DNA from: Nanobdellota archaeon
GTDB taxonomy: Archaea > Nanobdellota > Nanobdellia > Pacearchaeales > UBA12030
DNA length: 9,634 nucleotides
Assembly: GCA_018829485.1 (NCBI GenBank)
Contig: JAHJTU010000024.1
Coordinates: forward strand, 1-9,634
Direction: 5' to 3'
Below the pieces are notes generated by a model. That model saw only the letters and a program-made list of their open reading frames with translations, was not told the origin of the DNA and searched no databases. Each line of letters starts with the position of its first letter. The stretch's first letter is position 1. Of the stretch, positions 1 through 4,740 are shown in pieces. A program made the translations under genes and the position numbers.

Positions 1-240
1 AGTTCCACTTCCTGTTGGAACAACTAAAGATGCAACAATGTCATTAGATGCAATTATATCTTCTGCAGCAGCACCAGAACCAACAATCACAGCAACATCT
101 GCTACTCCAGCAGATGAAACAAATGGTTGTGGGTAAGTAGCCAAATCTGCAGCAGCTGCGAATCCAAGACTGCTTCCAAGCATCAATGCACTTGCGGCAA
201 GAGGCGCAATTTTACTAATTGCTCTCTTGAAAAATTTCAT
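1..240 (-). CDS. S-layer protein, N-terminal part (runs off left edge)
   Basis: The first 80 codons of a minus-strand gene are visible, starting at the ATG at 240-238 and open to the window edge. The product would form the protein lattice outside the cell membrane. It starts with MKFFKRAISKIAPLAASALM, a basic then hydrophobic, Ala-rich Sec signal peptide, with likely cleavage in the AAAA stretch near residues 28-31. The mature part begins DLATYPQPFV and continues into an Ala/Val-rich region containing VADVAVIVGSGAAAEDIIAS. That order (ADL..YP.PFV, then a V-x-VG..A..D....DI element) is what I recognise from DPANN and methanococcal S-layer proteins. The start is supported by an AAAGGAGGAT motif upstream, the only clear Shine-Dalgarno sequence in the window. 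The gene faces away from the regulator at 538-945. Its C-terminal domains are not visible, so lattice function rests on the N-terminus alone. Confidence 0.85.
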   Translation of the reverse strand, partial: MKFFKRAISKIAPLAASALMLGSSLGFAAAADLATYPQPFVSSAGVADVAVIVGSGAAAEDIIASNDIVASLVVPTGSGT

Positions 241-249
241 TTGTTATTT

Positions 250-270
250 CTTTATCCTCCTTTTATCCTC
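250..270 (-). promoter_or_regulatory. Doubled Shine-Dalgarno-like motif before the S-layer gene
   Basis: Read on the minus strand, GAGGATAAAA (270-261) is followed directly by GGAGGATAAAG (260-250), so the AGGATAAA unit occurs twice in tandem. The proximal copy holds a strong GGAGG at 260-256, but 15 bases separate it from the ATG, longer than the usual 5-9. It supports translation of the S-layer gene from a leadered mRNA. The doubling may be a slippage event or may give two ribosome docking positions. Confidence 0.65.
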
Positions 271-281
271 TTTAATCATTC

Positions 282-329
282 GGCTTATCACTTTGCGCGC
301 ATCAGCCTCATCGGCATTACTTATAAGCC
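282..329 (-). repeat. 7-bp inverted repeat across the proximal S-layer TATA box
   Basis: GGCTTAT at 282-288 and ATAAGCC at 323-329 are exact inverted copies, 34 bases apart. The right arm overlaps the proximal TATA-like box (320-327). The intervening segment contains GCGCGC (295-300) and is more GC-rich than its surroundings. If transcription starts from the distal TATA box, both arms lie in the 5' leader and could pair. On DNA they could be a split operator. Which of these holds cannot be decided from sequence. Confidence 0.45.
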
Positions 330-368
330 TTATACTAATTCATTAAAATAACACTTATAAACCTTTCG
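320..368 (-). promoter_or_regulatory. S-layer gene promoter region, two candidate BRE/TATA boxes
   Basis: On the minus strand, CGAAAGG (368-362) followed by TTTATAAG (361-354) is a good archaeal BRE plus TATA box. It predicts a transcription start near 332 and a leader of about 90 bases. A second box, AAGG then CTTATAAG (327-320), would start transcription near 298 with a leader of about 58 bases. Either is compatible with the Shine-Dalgarno motif downstream. Two boxes before a highly expressed surface protein gene is plausible, but one may be fortuitous. Confidence 0.65.
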
Positions 369-387
369 TTAACACTACATACCTCGA

Positions 388-411
388 AATTAGCCTTTTT
401 AGAGCCTAATT
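388..411. repeat. 6-bp inverted repeat in the divergent intergenic region
   Basis: AATTAG (388-393) and CTAATT (406-411) are perfect inverted copies around a 12-base centre. It lies between the S-layer promoter and the regulator promoter and so is a candidate binding site for a dimeric regulator. Short arms like these can arise by chance in AT-rich DNA. Confidence 0.3.
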
Positions 412-436
412 CTCAAATAATCTTTAAAATCAACCC

Positions 437-505
437 TTTTCGAAAATAAGGGGTATGAAACAACCCCTAATGTGCCTAAAAGCATAGAAAATAGGGGGTA
501 TGAAA
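437..505. repeat. 19-bp direct repeat, palindrome and inverted repeat upstream of the regulator gene
   Basis: The 19-base unit GAAAATAAGGGGTATGAAA (442-460) recurs at 487-505 with one mismatch (A to G at its eighth base); the start-to-start distance is 45 bases. The second copy ends in the purine-rich BRE of the regulator promoter. The first copy overlaps a perfect 10-bp palindrome, TTTTCGAAAA (437-446), and an inverted repeat AGGGGT/ACCCCT (449-454 and 463-468, 8-base gap). Repeats placed right against a promoter are typical of operators, so binding by the adjacent winged-helix protein is a reasonable inference. Confidence 0.6.
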
Positions 506-516
506 AGCCTTATATA
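502..516 (+). promoter_or_regulatory. BRE/TATA promoter giving a leaderless transcript for the regulator
   Basis: GAAAAGC (502-508) followed by CTTATATA (509-516) is a clear archaeal BRE plus TATA box. Its centre lies about 25 bases before the ATG at 538, the distance at which archaeal transcription usually starts. The mRNA should therefore begin at or next to the start codon. This excludes the in-frame ATG at 472, which lies upstream of the promoter. Confidence 0.8.
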
Positions 517-537
517 CCTCTTTTTACTATAATAAGT

Positions 538-945
538 ATGGTAAAGAAAATTCGAATAAGAAGTAGAGGAAAAACAATCAGAATAAGGTTTAAAAGAGGT
601 AGATTGAACTTGTTTATTGGTAGATTAAGATTTAGAAGAAAACAAGATACGCAAGATAATCAGAAGAAGCAAAAAGCACAACCAGGTAAATTAGCAGGTA
701 TTAGGAATCTTATTACTGATGAGAAAATGAGGATTTTAAATGAGATAAGAGACAAGAATCCAGAGTCTATCTATGAGCTTTCCAAGTCTTTAAAGAGAGA
801 TATAAAGTCAGTAAGAGAGGACATTAAGAGACTTATTGAAGCTGGTTTCTTGACATTAAAATACATTAGAAAGAAAGGTTCTAAGATAAAGAAAGCCAAA
901 CCAATTCTTAAGATAAACAGGTTAAATATTATAATTGAAATCTAA
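538..945 (+). CDS. Winged-helix DNA-binding regulator with arginine-rich N-terminus
   Basis: This 135-aa protein is probably a cytoplasmic transcription regulator. The DNA-binding part spans about residues 59-110: LITDEKMRILNEI, then PESIYELSKSLKRDIKSVRE as the helix-turn-helix, then a short wing. The spacing and the ESIYEL...L.RD.KSV..D.K.L...G pattern resemble the archaeal HVO_A0114/MarR-like winged-helix family. Residues 1-35 are unusual: 16 are Lys or Arg, in alternating order, with a near-repeat of IRIRSRGK (5-12) and IRIRFKRG (14-21), suggesting a basic beta extension that contacts nucleic acid. The C-terminus (111-135) is also basic. The gene stands alone on the plus strand, divergent from the S-layer gene and convergent with the 153-aa prepilin-like gene. 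Repeats at its own promoter suggest autoregulation. Its target genes are unknown; the S-layer gene or the HEPN-MNT cluster are candidates only by position. Confidence 0.75.
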   Translation: MVKKIRIRSRGKTIRIRFKRGRLNLFIGRLRFRRKQDTQDNQKKQKAQPGKLAGIRNLITDEKMRILNEIRDKNPESIYELSKSLKRDIKSVREDIKRLIEAGFLTLKYIRKKGSKIKKAKPILKINRLNIIIEI

Positions 946-986
946 TAAATGGATTTAAGACTATAACTAGCATAATTAGAACATAA

Positions 987-1448
987 CTAGGCAGGACAAT
1001 TCAATAACTTAACAGAAACACCATTAGGCAAGATAGATATAGCAGACAAGATTTGTTTTCTTGTGCAATCTCCTTTCTTGATAAGGATAAGGGGTTTATC
1101 ATTAGATGATTTAGCCTCAAAAGAATAGCCGCCTTTTAGTGCTTTGTCAAGTATATTAGATATTGTTTTATTTACATATGTGCATGGCTTATCTTCTTTA
1201 CATTCTGCTGGTTCAAGATTTGTCTTTCCATTATCACAATCAAGTATTAGCTCCTGTATATTCTTGTTCTCGCAACTTGTTGTAAGATAAAACATGCTAC
1301 TTAACAAGTTATTTATCCTGTAATTCTCTTTTTCTATTGTTTGTGCAGGTTGTCTTAATGTTATCATAAGAAAGAATATGCCAATAATCACTAGAATAAG
1401 GATTACAAAAACAAATCCAAGTATTTCCTCTTGTGCTCTTTTCTTCAT
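987..1448 (-). CDS. Prepilin-like membrane protein, 153 aa
   Basis: This is a small surface protein of type IV pilin-like build. It begins MKKRAQEEILGF: basic residues, then A5-Q6 as the predicted prepilin peptidase site, then a hydrophobic helix (about 11-30) that would pack in a filament core or anchor it in the membrane. The soluble part carries Cys 59, 71, 83, 89, 128 and 151, an even number that suits disulfides outside the cell. C71 to C89 form a compact cysteine-rich loop. I recognise the KKAQEEI.GF start and TTSC...EL..DC spacing as a recurrent DPANN family without known function. The ATG lies inside the overlap ATGA with the stop codon of the MNT gene upstream, so translation is probably coupled to it and no separate promoter is apparent. 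It most likely belongs with the prepilin-like genes at 2596-4667 and 8414-9208. Confidence 0.8.
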   Translation of the reverse strand: MKKRAQEEILGFVFVILILVIIGIFFLMITLRQPAQTIEKENYRINNLLSSMFYLTTSCENKNIQELILDCDNGKTNLEPAECKEDKPCTYVNKTISNILDKALKGGYSFEAKSSNDKPLILIKKGDCTRKQILSAISILPNGVSVKLLNCPA

Positions 1449-2008
1449 ATTAATTTAATTCCATTTATTAGTATGTCTTTAACTAATGGGTCTTTTTTAT
1501 TTTTGTAAAAATTAGTGCTGAAATAATGAATTTCTATTTTTCTCTTATACTTTGATTCAATCTTTTTTATTAATTTACTAATTTCTCTTTTTTCTTCTGA
1601 ACTTATTTTATCTGAAATTATTGCTATGTCAATATCAGAATCTTCTTTAAATACAAGCTTGGCATAAGAACCAAAAACATAAACATTTAATTCAAATTTA
1701 CTTAAAAGATAAACAAGTTCAATAACAGAAAAATATGCCTTTAATGGAATTTCTTTTAGTTCTTTGTATTGATTTGATACTAACTCTAATATACTCTTTG
1801 TATTTTTAGATTCTAAATTTAGATATAAAGCTCTTTTTTCTTTTTTTAATATATTGGAATTTAAAAGCAATTTAAGAGAATTATCTAAAGTGATATTATT
1901 TAGGGAAGTTTTTTCTTTTAGCTCTTTTCTCTGAAATTTTGATCCTGGAGAAATTGAAAAGATTGTCAAAATCTTCATTACATTCTTGTCAAATATTTGG
2001 ATTATCAT
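1445..2008 (-). CDS. MNT-type nucleotidyltransferase with N-terminal winged helix, probable antitoxin
   Basis: This 187-aa protein has two parts. Residues 11-65 form a predicted winged-helix domain (LTIFSISPGSKFQRKEL, then a second helix and LLNSNILKKE). Residues about 85-187 form a minimal nucleotidyltransferase. The active site is intact: G113-S114, exactly ten residues, then D125-x-D127 (GSYAK...DSDIDI), fitting the GS-x10-D-x-D motif, with E159 in KIEIHYF as the likely third metal ligand. In known HEPN-MNT pairs the MNT protein neutralises the HEPN partner by transferring AMP to a tyrosine. The winged helix could bind the HEPN promoter and give autoregulation; that part is inference. One base separates it from the HEPN gene upstream, and it overlaps the 153-aa prepilin-like gene by four bases. 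The region looks more AT-rich than the surface genes around it, which fits acquisition. Confidence 0.85.
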   Translation of the reverse strand: MIIQIFDKNVMKILTIFSISPGSKFQRKELKEKTSLNNITLDNSLKLLLNSNILKKEKRALYLNLESKNTKSILELVSNQYKELKEIPLKAYFSVIELVYLLSKFELNVYVFGSYAKLVFKEDSDIDIAIISDKISSEEKREISKLIKKIESKYKRKIEIHYFSTNFYKNKKDPLVKDILINGIKLI

Positions 2009-2009
2009 C

Positions 2010-2501
2010 TTAAAATTCAGAAGTTATAATCTCCTTTATTTTTTCAAGATATTTTAAAACAATTTCTTTATGGAAATCTATTGCTCTTCTTTTATATTCT
2101 TCATGCATAAATTTTGTGCCAGTATAATATTGGGCTTTTATTCTTTCTTTTTTTGCTTCTTCCAAATCTTGTGCAAGACTTAAGAATTCTTTATAGCCTT
2201 TTTGAATTAATTTTAAAATTTCTTTGTTTTTTATTAACTCACTTAAAACCTTAATAGTTGTAGCGTGAACCTCTGACTCAACTTTAATTCTGAATTTCTT
2301 TGCTAAAAGAAGCTTTGTTATATCATGCATTGCATAATAACCAGAAATTATACTCCATCTCGGAAAATCGTTAATATTTGATTTGCTATGCTCTAAATTA
2401 TCCTTATAAGAATTTTCAAAAAAATTAACATATCTCTCAATTTCAGTTTCACTAATTTTTCTTATTTTCTTTTTCTTAAACAGGATTTCAATTTTTACCA
2501 T
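2010..2501 (-). CDS. HEPN domain protein, probable toxin partner of the MNT protein
   Basis: This 163-aa, largely helical cytoplasmic protein is placed in the HEPN superfamily by the helix pair SIISGYYAMHDITKLLLAKK (50-69) followed by ESEVHATTIKVL (75-86), and by a late helix with R120-IKAQ-YYTG. It lies directly upstream of an MNT nucleotidyltransferase with one intervening base, the standard HEPN-MNT arrangement. HEPN toxins of this type are RNases using an R-x4-6-H motif. Here R120 is followed at +5 by Tyr (R-x4-Y-Y), so the usual catalytic His is absent at that place; H79 lies elsewhere. Y125 or Y126 might be an AMP acceptor. It could be a weak or inactive RNase or a family variant. The start at 2501 fits a TATA box about 28 bases upstream. 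Confidence 0.8.
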   Translation of the reverse strand: MVKIEILFKKKKIRKISETEIERYVNFFENSYKDNLEHSKSNINDFPRWSIISGYYAMHDITKLLLAKKFRIKVESEVHATTIKVLSELIKNKEILKLIQKGYKEFLSLAQDLEEAKKERIKAQYYTGTKFMHEEYKRRAIDFHKEIVLKYLEKIKEIITSEF

Positions 2502-2524
2502 TTTATTGGTATAAATATACGATT

Positions 2525-2541
2525 ATTTAAATATTTTTCTA
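2525..2541 (-). promoter_or_regulatory. TATA promoter of the HEPN-MNT-prepilin operon
   Basis: On the minus strand, AGAAAAAT is followed by ATTTAAATA (centre near 2529), about 28 bases before the HEPN ATG at 2501. The purine run upstream fits a BRE. The spacing predicts a leaderless or nearly leaderless transcript, and no Shine-Dalgarno sequence precedes the ATG. It would give the HEPN, MNT and 153-aa genes their own transcription unit inside the larger cluster. Confidence 0.6.
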
Positions 2542-2595
2542 TTTTTTAGGTATTTTTATTACCTTTTATATTATTATCTAATTCTTTCTTTGCTC

Positions 2596-3138
2596 TCATC
2601 TTTCTGGCACTCCCACTTCTAATTTTCCTATTACACATTCAAAATCAGCTTTTTTAGGTGTGCATAAAGTAACAAAAGTATCAAATACAATTCTTGTTTC
2701 TTTATTACTCTCATACAAATCCCAATATGCACAATTATGGGGATAATTTGTTAAATCATCTATTGCATTAGAACATTCTTTATCATTTCCTGCTTCAGGC
2801 ACAGGATAATACTTAGTAATCTTTGCACTGCTTAATCCAGTAAATTCTTTTTCAAATTTACCCAGATCTTGTGTAAAAGCAAGTAATTTGTAAGTGTCAA
2901 GGCAATTTATCTCAGAAGCAGAACCAAATGACATGCTACATCTTAATTCAGGCATACTTGATACTTTATTAATAAGCAAAATAGCTCTTTGTTCTTCTAA
3001 TTCTATAGCAGCCTTATTTAACTCTGTAATTTGAAATCTAGCATAAAAAATCATAATCATTCCAAGAAGAAACACAAATACAAGCAATACAATTATTGTT
3101 TCCATCATCTTCACTTGTGCTTTTTTCTTTGTTTTCAT
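2596..3138 (-). CDS. Prepilin-like membrane protein, 180 aa
   Basis: This is a predicted surface subunit. It begins MKTKKKAQVKMMETIIVLLV: five basic positions (three Lys in a row before A7-Q8), then a glutamate at +6 of the mature chain, then a hydrophobic helix to about residue 32. This is the closest of the five to a classical type IV pilin start. After the helix comes an amphipathic segment rich in Glu and Ala (37-56), as in pilin stalks. The globular part has Cys 67, 79, 122, 136, 159 and 168, six in all. The SMPELRCSMS...INCLD.YKL pattern recurs in DPANN proteins of unknown function, as I recall them. It lies 36 bases after the 321-aa gene, a gap that may hold a weak internal promoter, and is followed by the HEPN gene. 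It probably works with the other prepilin-like proteins. Confidence 0.8.
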   Translation of the reverse strand: MKTKKKAQVKMMETIIVLLVFVFLLGMIMIFYARFQITELNKAAIELEEQRAILLINKVSSMPELRCSMSFGSASEINCLDTYKLLAFTQDLGKFEKEFTGLSSAKITKYYPVPEAGNDKECSNAIDDLTNYPHNCAYWDLYESNKETRIVFDTFVTLCTPKKADFECVIGKLEVGVPER

Positions 3139-3158
3139 TCTCGTTTTTGCGAAGATTT

Positions 3159-3170
3159 TTTTAAAAGCTT
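3159..3170 (-). promoter_or_regulatory. Possible weak internal TATA box before the 180-aa gene
   Basis: Minus-strand AAGC then TTTTAAAA has its centre about 25 bases before the ATG at 3138, the same spacing as the leaderless regulator promoter. The box lies in the 36-base gap after the 321-aa gene. It may only reflect AT-rich sequence. Confidence 0.3.
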
Positions 3171-3174
3171 CATT

Positions 3175-4140
3175 TTAATATACTTGAGTGCAAGCTAATC
3201 CTTTATTTGCTTGTTCTAATTTAACTGCAGCAGCATACAAATTTTCCATATCTTTTTCATTAGCTGCTCTTTGCATTTCATCAAGATAACTTATAATAGT
3301 GCTATATTGACATTCATCTGTTTGCAAATATCCTGCTTTTTTTTCATAAATATCAGCAACAAGTGATACTTTATTCATTAATCTTTCAAAATTACAATCA
3401 TATATTTCCTTATCAGAGAATATTGCAGCTTCAATTAATGGCAATCCAATAAACTCACTAATACCTGTTTCTTCTTCTGTTCCACCATTAAAATAGATTT
3501 CACCATATGCAAATGTATCACTTACTAATCCTTGTCCATAAAAATTAACATCTTCAACTAAACCTTTAACAAATGAAATTGTTTTATAATTATTTAATCT
3601 ATTACAGCAAAAAGCATCATTATAGTCACATCTTTCAATCTTAACATTCTTCAAATTCTCTTCAACATCTTCAAAAATAGCATCAACAACAAAATCACTT
3701 GAAGAATCAGAAATCAAGCAATATTCCTGTTCAGCATCAAATGCAAAAATTAAATCTCCAATTCTAAATGGTAATTCAAATGGTTTAGTAAAAACAAGAA
3801 GCTTTTTTGTTTGCAAATCAGAAGAGTAAACAAGATTCTCTATTTTTCTTCCACTTGCTTTTCCAGAATAAATTCTTTCTTCACCATTCACACATTTAAA
3901 ATCTATTTGTACTTCAGACTTAAAATCAAATTCTTTTCCATAACCTTCTGCAACAGCACCAATTGTTGTAAAAGGATTAAAAAGCAAATCAACATATTCT
4001 TGTGTTAATACATCTTGCTTTTGCTCTTCTACATTAGTAATTCTCTGCAAAAAGAAAACTGCAAAAACAATAATAACAGCACCAACAATAAGAATAAGAA
4101 CCCAATTCAGAAACATCTCTCCTTTCTTATTGTATTTCAT
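3175..4140 (-). CDS. Prepilin-like membrane protein with large extracellular domain, 321 aa
   Basis: The start MKYNKKGEMFLNWVLILIVG has the basic-then-G pattern with Glu rather than Gln at the predicted mature position 1 (G7-E8), followed by a hydrophobic helix to about residue 31. The ectodomain has recognisable blocks: DLLFNPFTTIGAVAEG (51-66), LLVFTKPFELPFRIGDLI (114-131), YCLI (140-143), EAAIFSDKEIYDCNFERLM (237-255), and a helical C-terminus (258-313) rich in Glu and Ala. I recall these blocks from DPANN proteins that lie near other prepilin-like genes; no function is known to me. Eight cysteines (83, 141, 171, 178, 179, 249, 277, 317) suggest up to four disulfides. It starts 11 bases after the 171-aa gene, with a purine-rich GAGAG before the ATG, so the two are likely co-transcribed. 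Its size suggests a minor rather than a major pilin. Confidence 0.75.
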   Translation of the reverse strand: MKYNKKGEMFLNWVLILIVGAVIIVFAVFFLQRITNVEEQKQDVLTQEYVDLLFNPFTTIGAVAEGYGKEFDFKSEVQIDFKCVNGEERIYSGKASGRKIENLVYSSDLQTKKLLVFTKPFELPFRIGDLIFAFDAEQEYCLISDSSSDFVVDAIFEDVEENLKNVKIERCDYNDAFCCNRLNNYKTISFVKGLVEDVNFYGQGLVSDTFAYGEIYFNGGTEEETGISEFIGLPLIEAAIFSDKEIYDCNFERLMNKVSLVADIYEKKAGYLQTDECQYSTIISYLDEMQRAANEKDMENLYAAAVKLEQANKGLACTQVY

Positions 4141-4151
4141 TTTCTCTCTTT

Positions 4152-4667
4152 TTATTTTTTAATAAAAACAGAATCTCCTTTATTTTGCAGAATTATTTCT
4201 ATTTTTCCTTGAGTTTGGAAACATAATGGATTAGTTTCAAAATATACTGGTATTCCTAAACTTCTGTTAATATTATGTTCTTGAGCAACACTTATTTTTG
4301 TTAATGTTTTTCTTGGGTATAGGAAAAAGTTGTCATTGTTATCATATCTTTTTATTTCATTCCATTCATTATTATACTGTGCCTCTGTTTTTGTATTTCT
4401 TGGATTAGCAAAACAAATACTTTCTATTTTTGAGCATGAACCAGGAATACTTCCTTTGAAAATCATTTGACTGTCTTTAGATGCATAATACATTTTTTCA
4501 ATATCCCCTCTTAAATCTTGGATAAATAAGTTAACTGATACTTGATCATTTCTGCATGAAAGACTTTTTATTGCCATAACAGCAACAATAACAATAACAG
4601 CTGCAATGATTATACCAATTATAAAAACAAAAGGCAAACCCATCATATGCTGTGCTTTCTTTCTCAT
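4152..4667 (-). CDS. Prepilin-like membrane protein, 171 aa
   Basis: The start MRKKAQHMMGLPFVFIIGII shows basic residues, the A5-Q6 processing pattern and a hydrophobic helix to about residue 33. Just after it comes SLSC (C38). The soluble part includes NLFIQDLRGDIEKMYYAS (46-63), then SIPGSCSKIESICF (73-86), and ends in a beta-rich segment with C149. There are four cysteines (38, 78, 85, 149). The combination of KKAQ..GLPF and LP..I..VCF-like blocks is a pattern I have seen in DPANN proteins annotated as hypothetical. It is the first of three closely spaced prepilin-like genes, 73 bases after the 1221-aa gene and 11 bases before the 321-aa gene. No Shine-Dalgarno sequence is convincing. Its role as a minor pilin-like subunit is inferred. 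Confidence 0.75.
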   Translation of the reverse strand: MRKKAQHMMGLPFVFIIGIIIAAVIVIVAVMAIKSLSCRNDQVSVNLFIQDLRGDIEKMYYASKDSQMIFKGSIPGSCSKIESICFANPRNTKTEAQYNNEWNEIKRYDNNDNFFLYPRKTLTKISVAQEHNINRSLGIPVYFETNPLCFQTQGKIEIILQNKGDSVFIKK

Positions 4668-4684
4668 TCTTTTGAGTGTCCTTC

Positions 4685-4718
4685 TTTTTAAATCATAAGA
4701 ATTAGAGATTTAAAAATT
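4685..4718 (-). promoter_or_regulatory. Possible promoter between the 1221-aa and 171-aa genes
   Basis: The 73-base gap contains two TATA-like stretches on the minus strand: AATTTTTAAAT (4718-4708), preceded by purine-rich CAAAG, and ATTTAAAAA (4693-4685). The first would start transcription near 4688, the second near the ATG at 4667. Either could set separate expression of the 171/321/180 genes. The gap may also end the long upstream transcript. No terminator hairpin is visible. Confidence 0.3.
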
Positions 4719-4740
4719 CTTTGCAATACAAATCAGAGAA

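Noticed and set aside
127..351. Plus-strand 74-aa open frame with several CxxC-like cysteines
   Set aside because: It lies antisense to the S-layer signal peptide region and its promoter, and the cysteines come from reverse-complemented Ala codons. No promoter precedes it.
472..537. In-frame ATG at 472 giving a 22-residue N-terminal extension of the winged-helix regulator
   Set aside because: The BRE/TATA box at 502-516 lies inside this extension and places the transcript start near 538, so the longer form would not be on the mRNA.
241..537. Possible tRNA, riboswitch or CRISPR leader in the intergenic region
   Set aside because: No cloverleaf, no conserved aptamer core and no array of repeats. 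The repeats seen are short and promoter-associated.
963..990. Direct repeat ATAACTAG at 963-970 and 983-990 between the convergent genes, as an attachment site
   Set aside because: Eight bases in AT-rich DNA, one copy overlapping the stop codon of the 153-aa gene. No integrase and no element lies between them.
2548..2564. Hairpin AGGTA/TACCT as a terminator of the 180-aa gene
   Set aside because: The stem is only 5 bp and, on the minus strand, is followed by A residues rather than a T-run. It would suit the plus strand, where no gene ends nearby.
3811..4212. Two plus-strand open frames antisense to the 321-aa gene start
   Set aside because: Low-complexity Ser/Phe/Asn-rich translations with no start signals. 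They mirror the membrane-helix codons of the minus-strand proteins.
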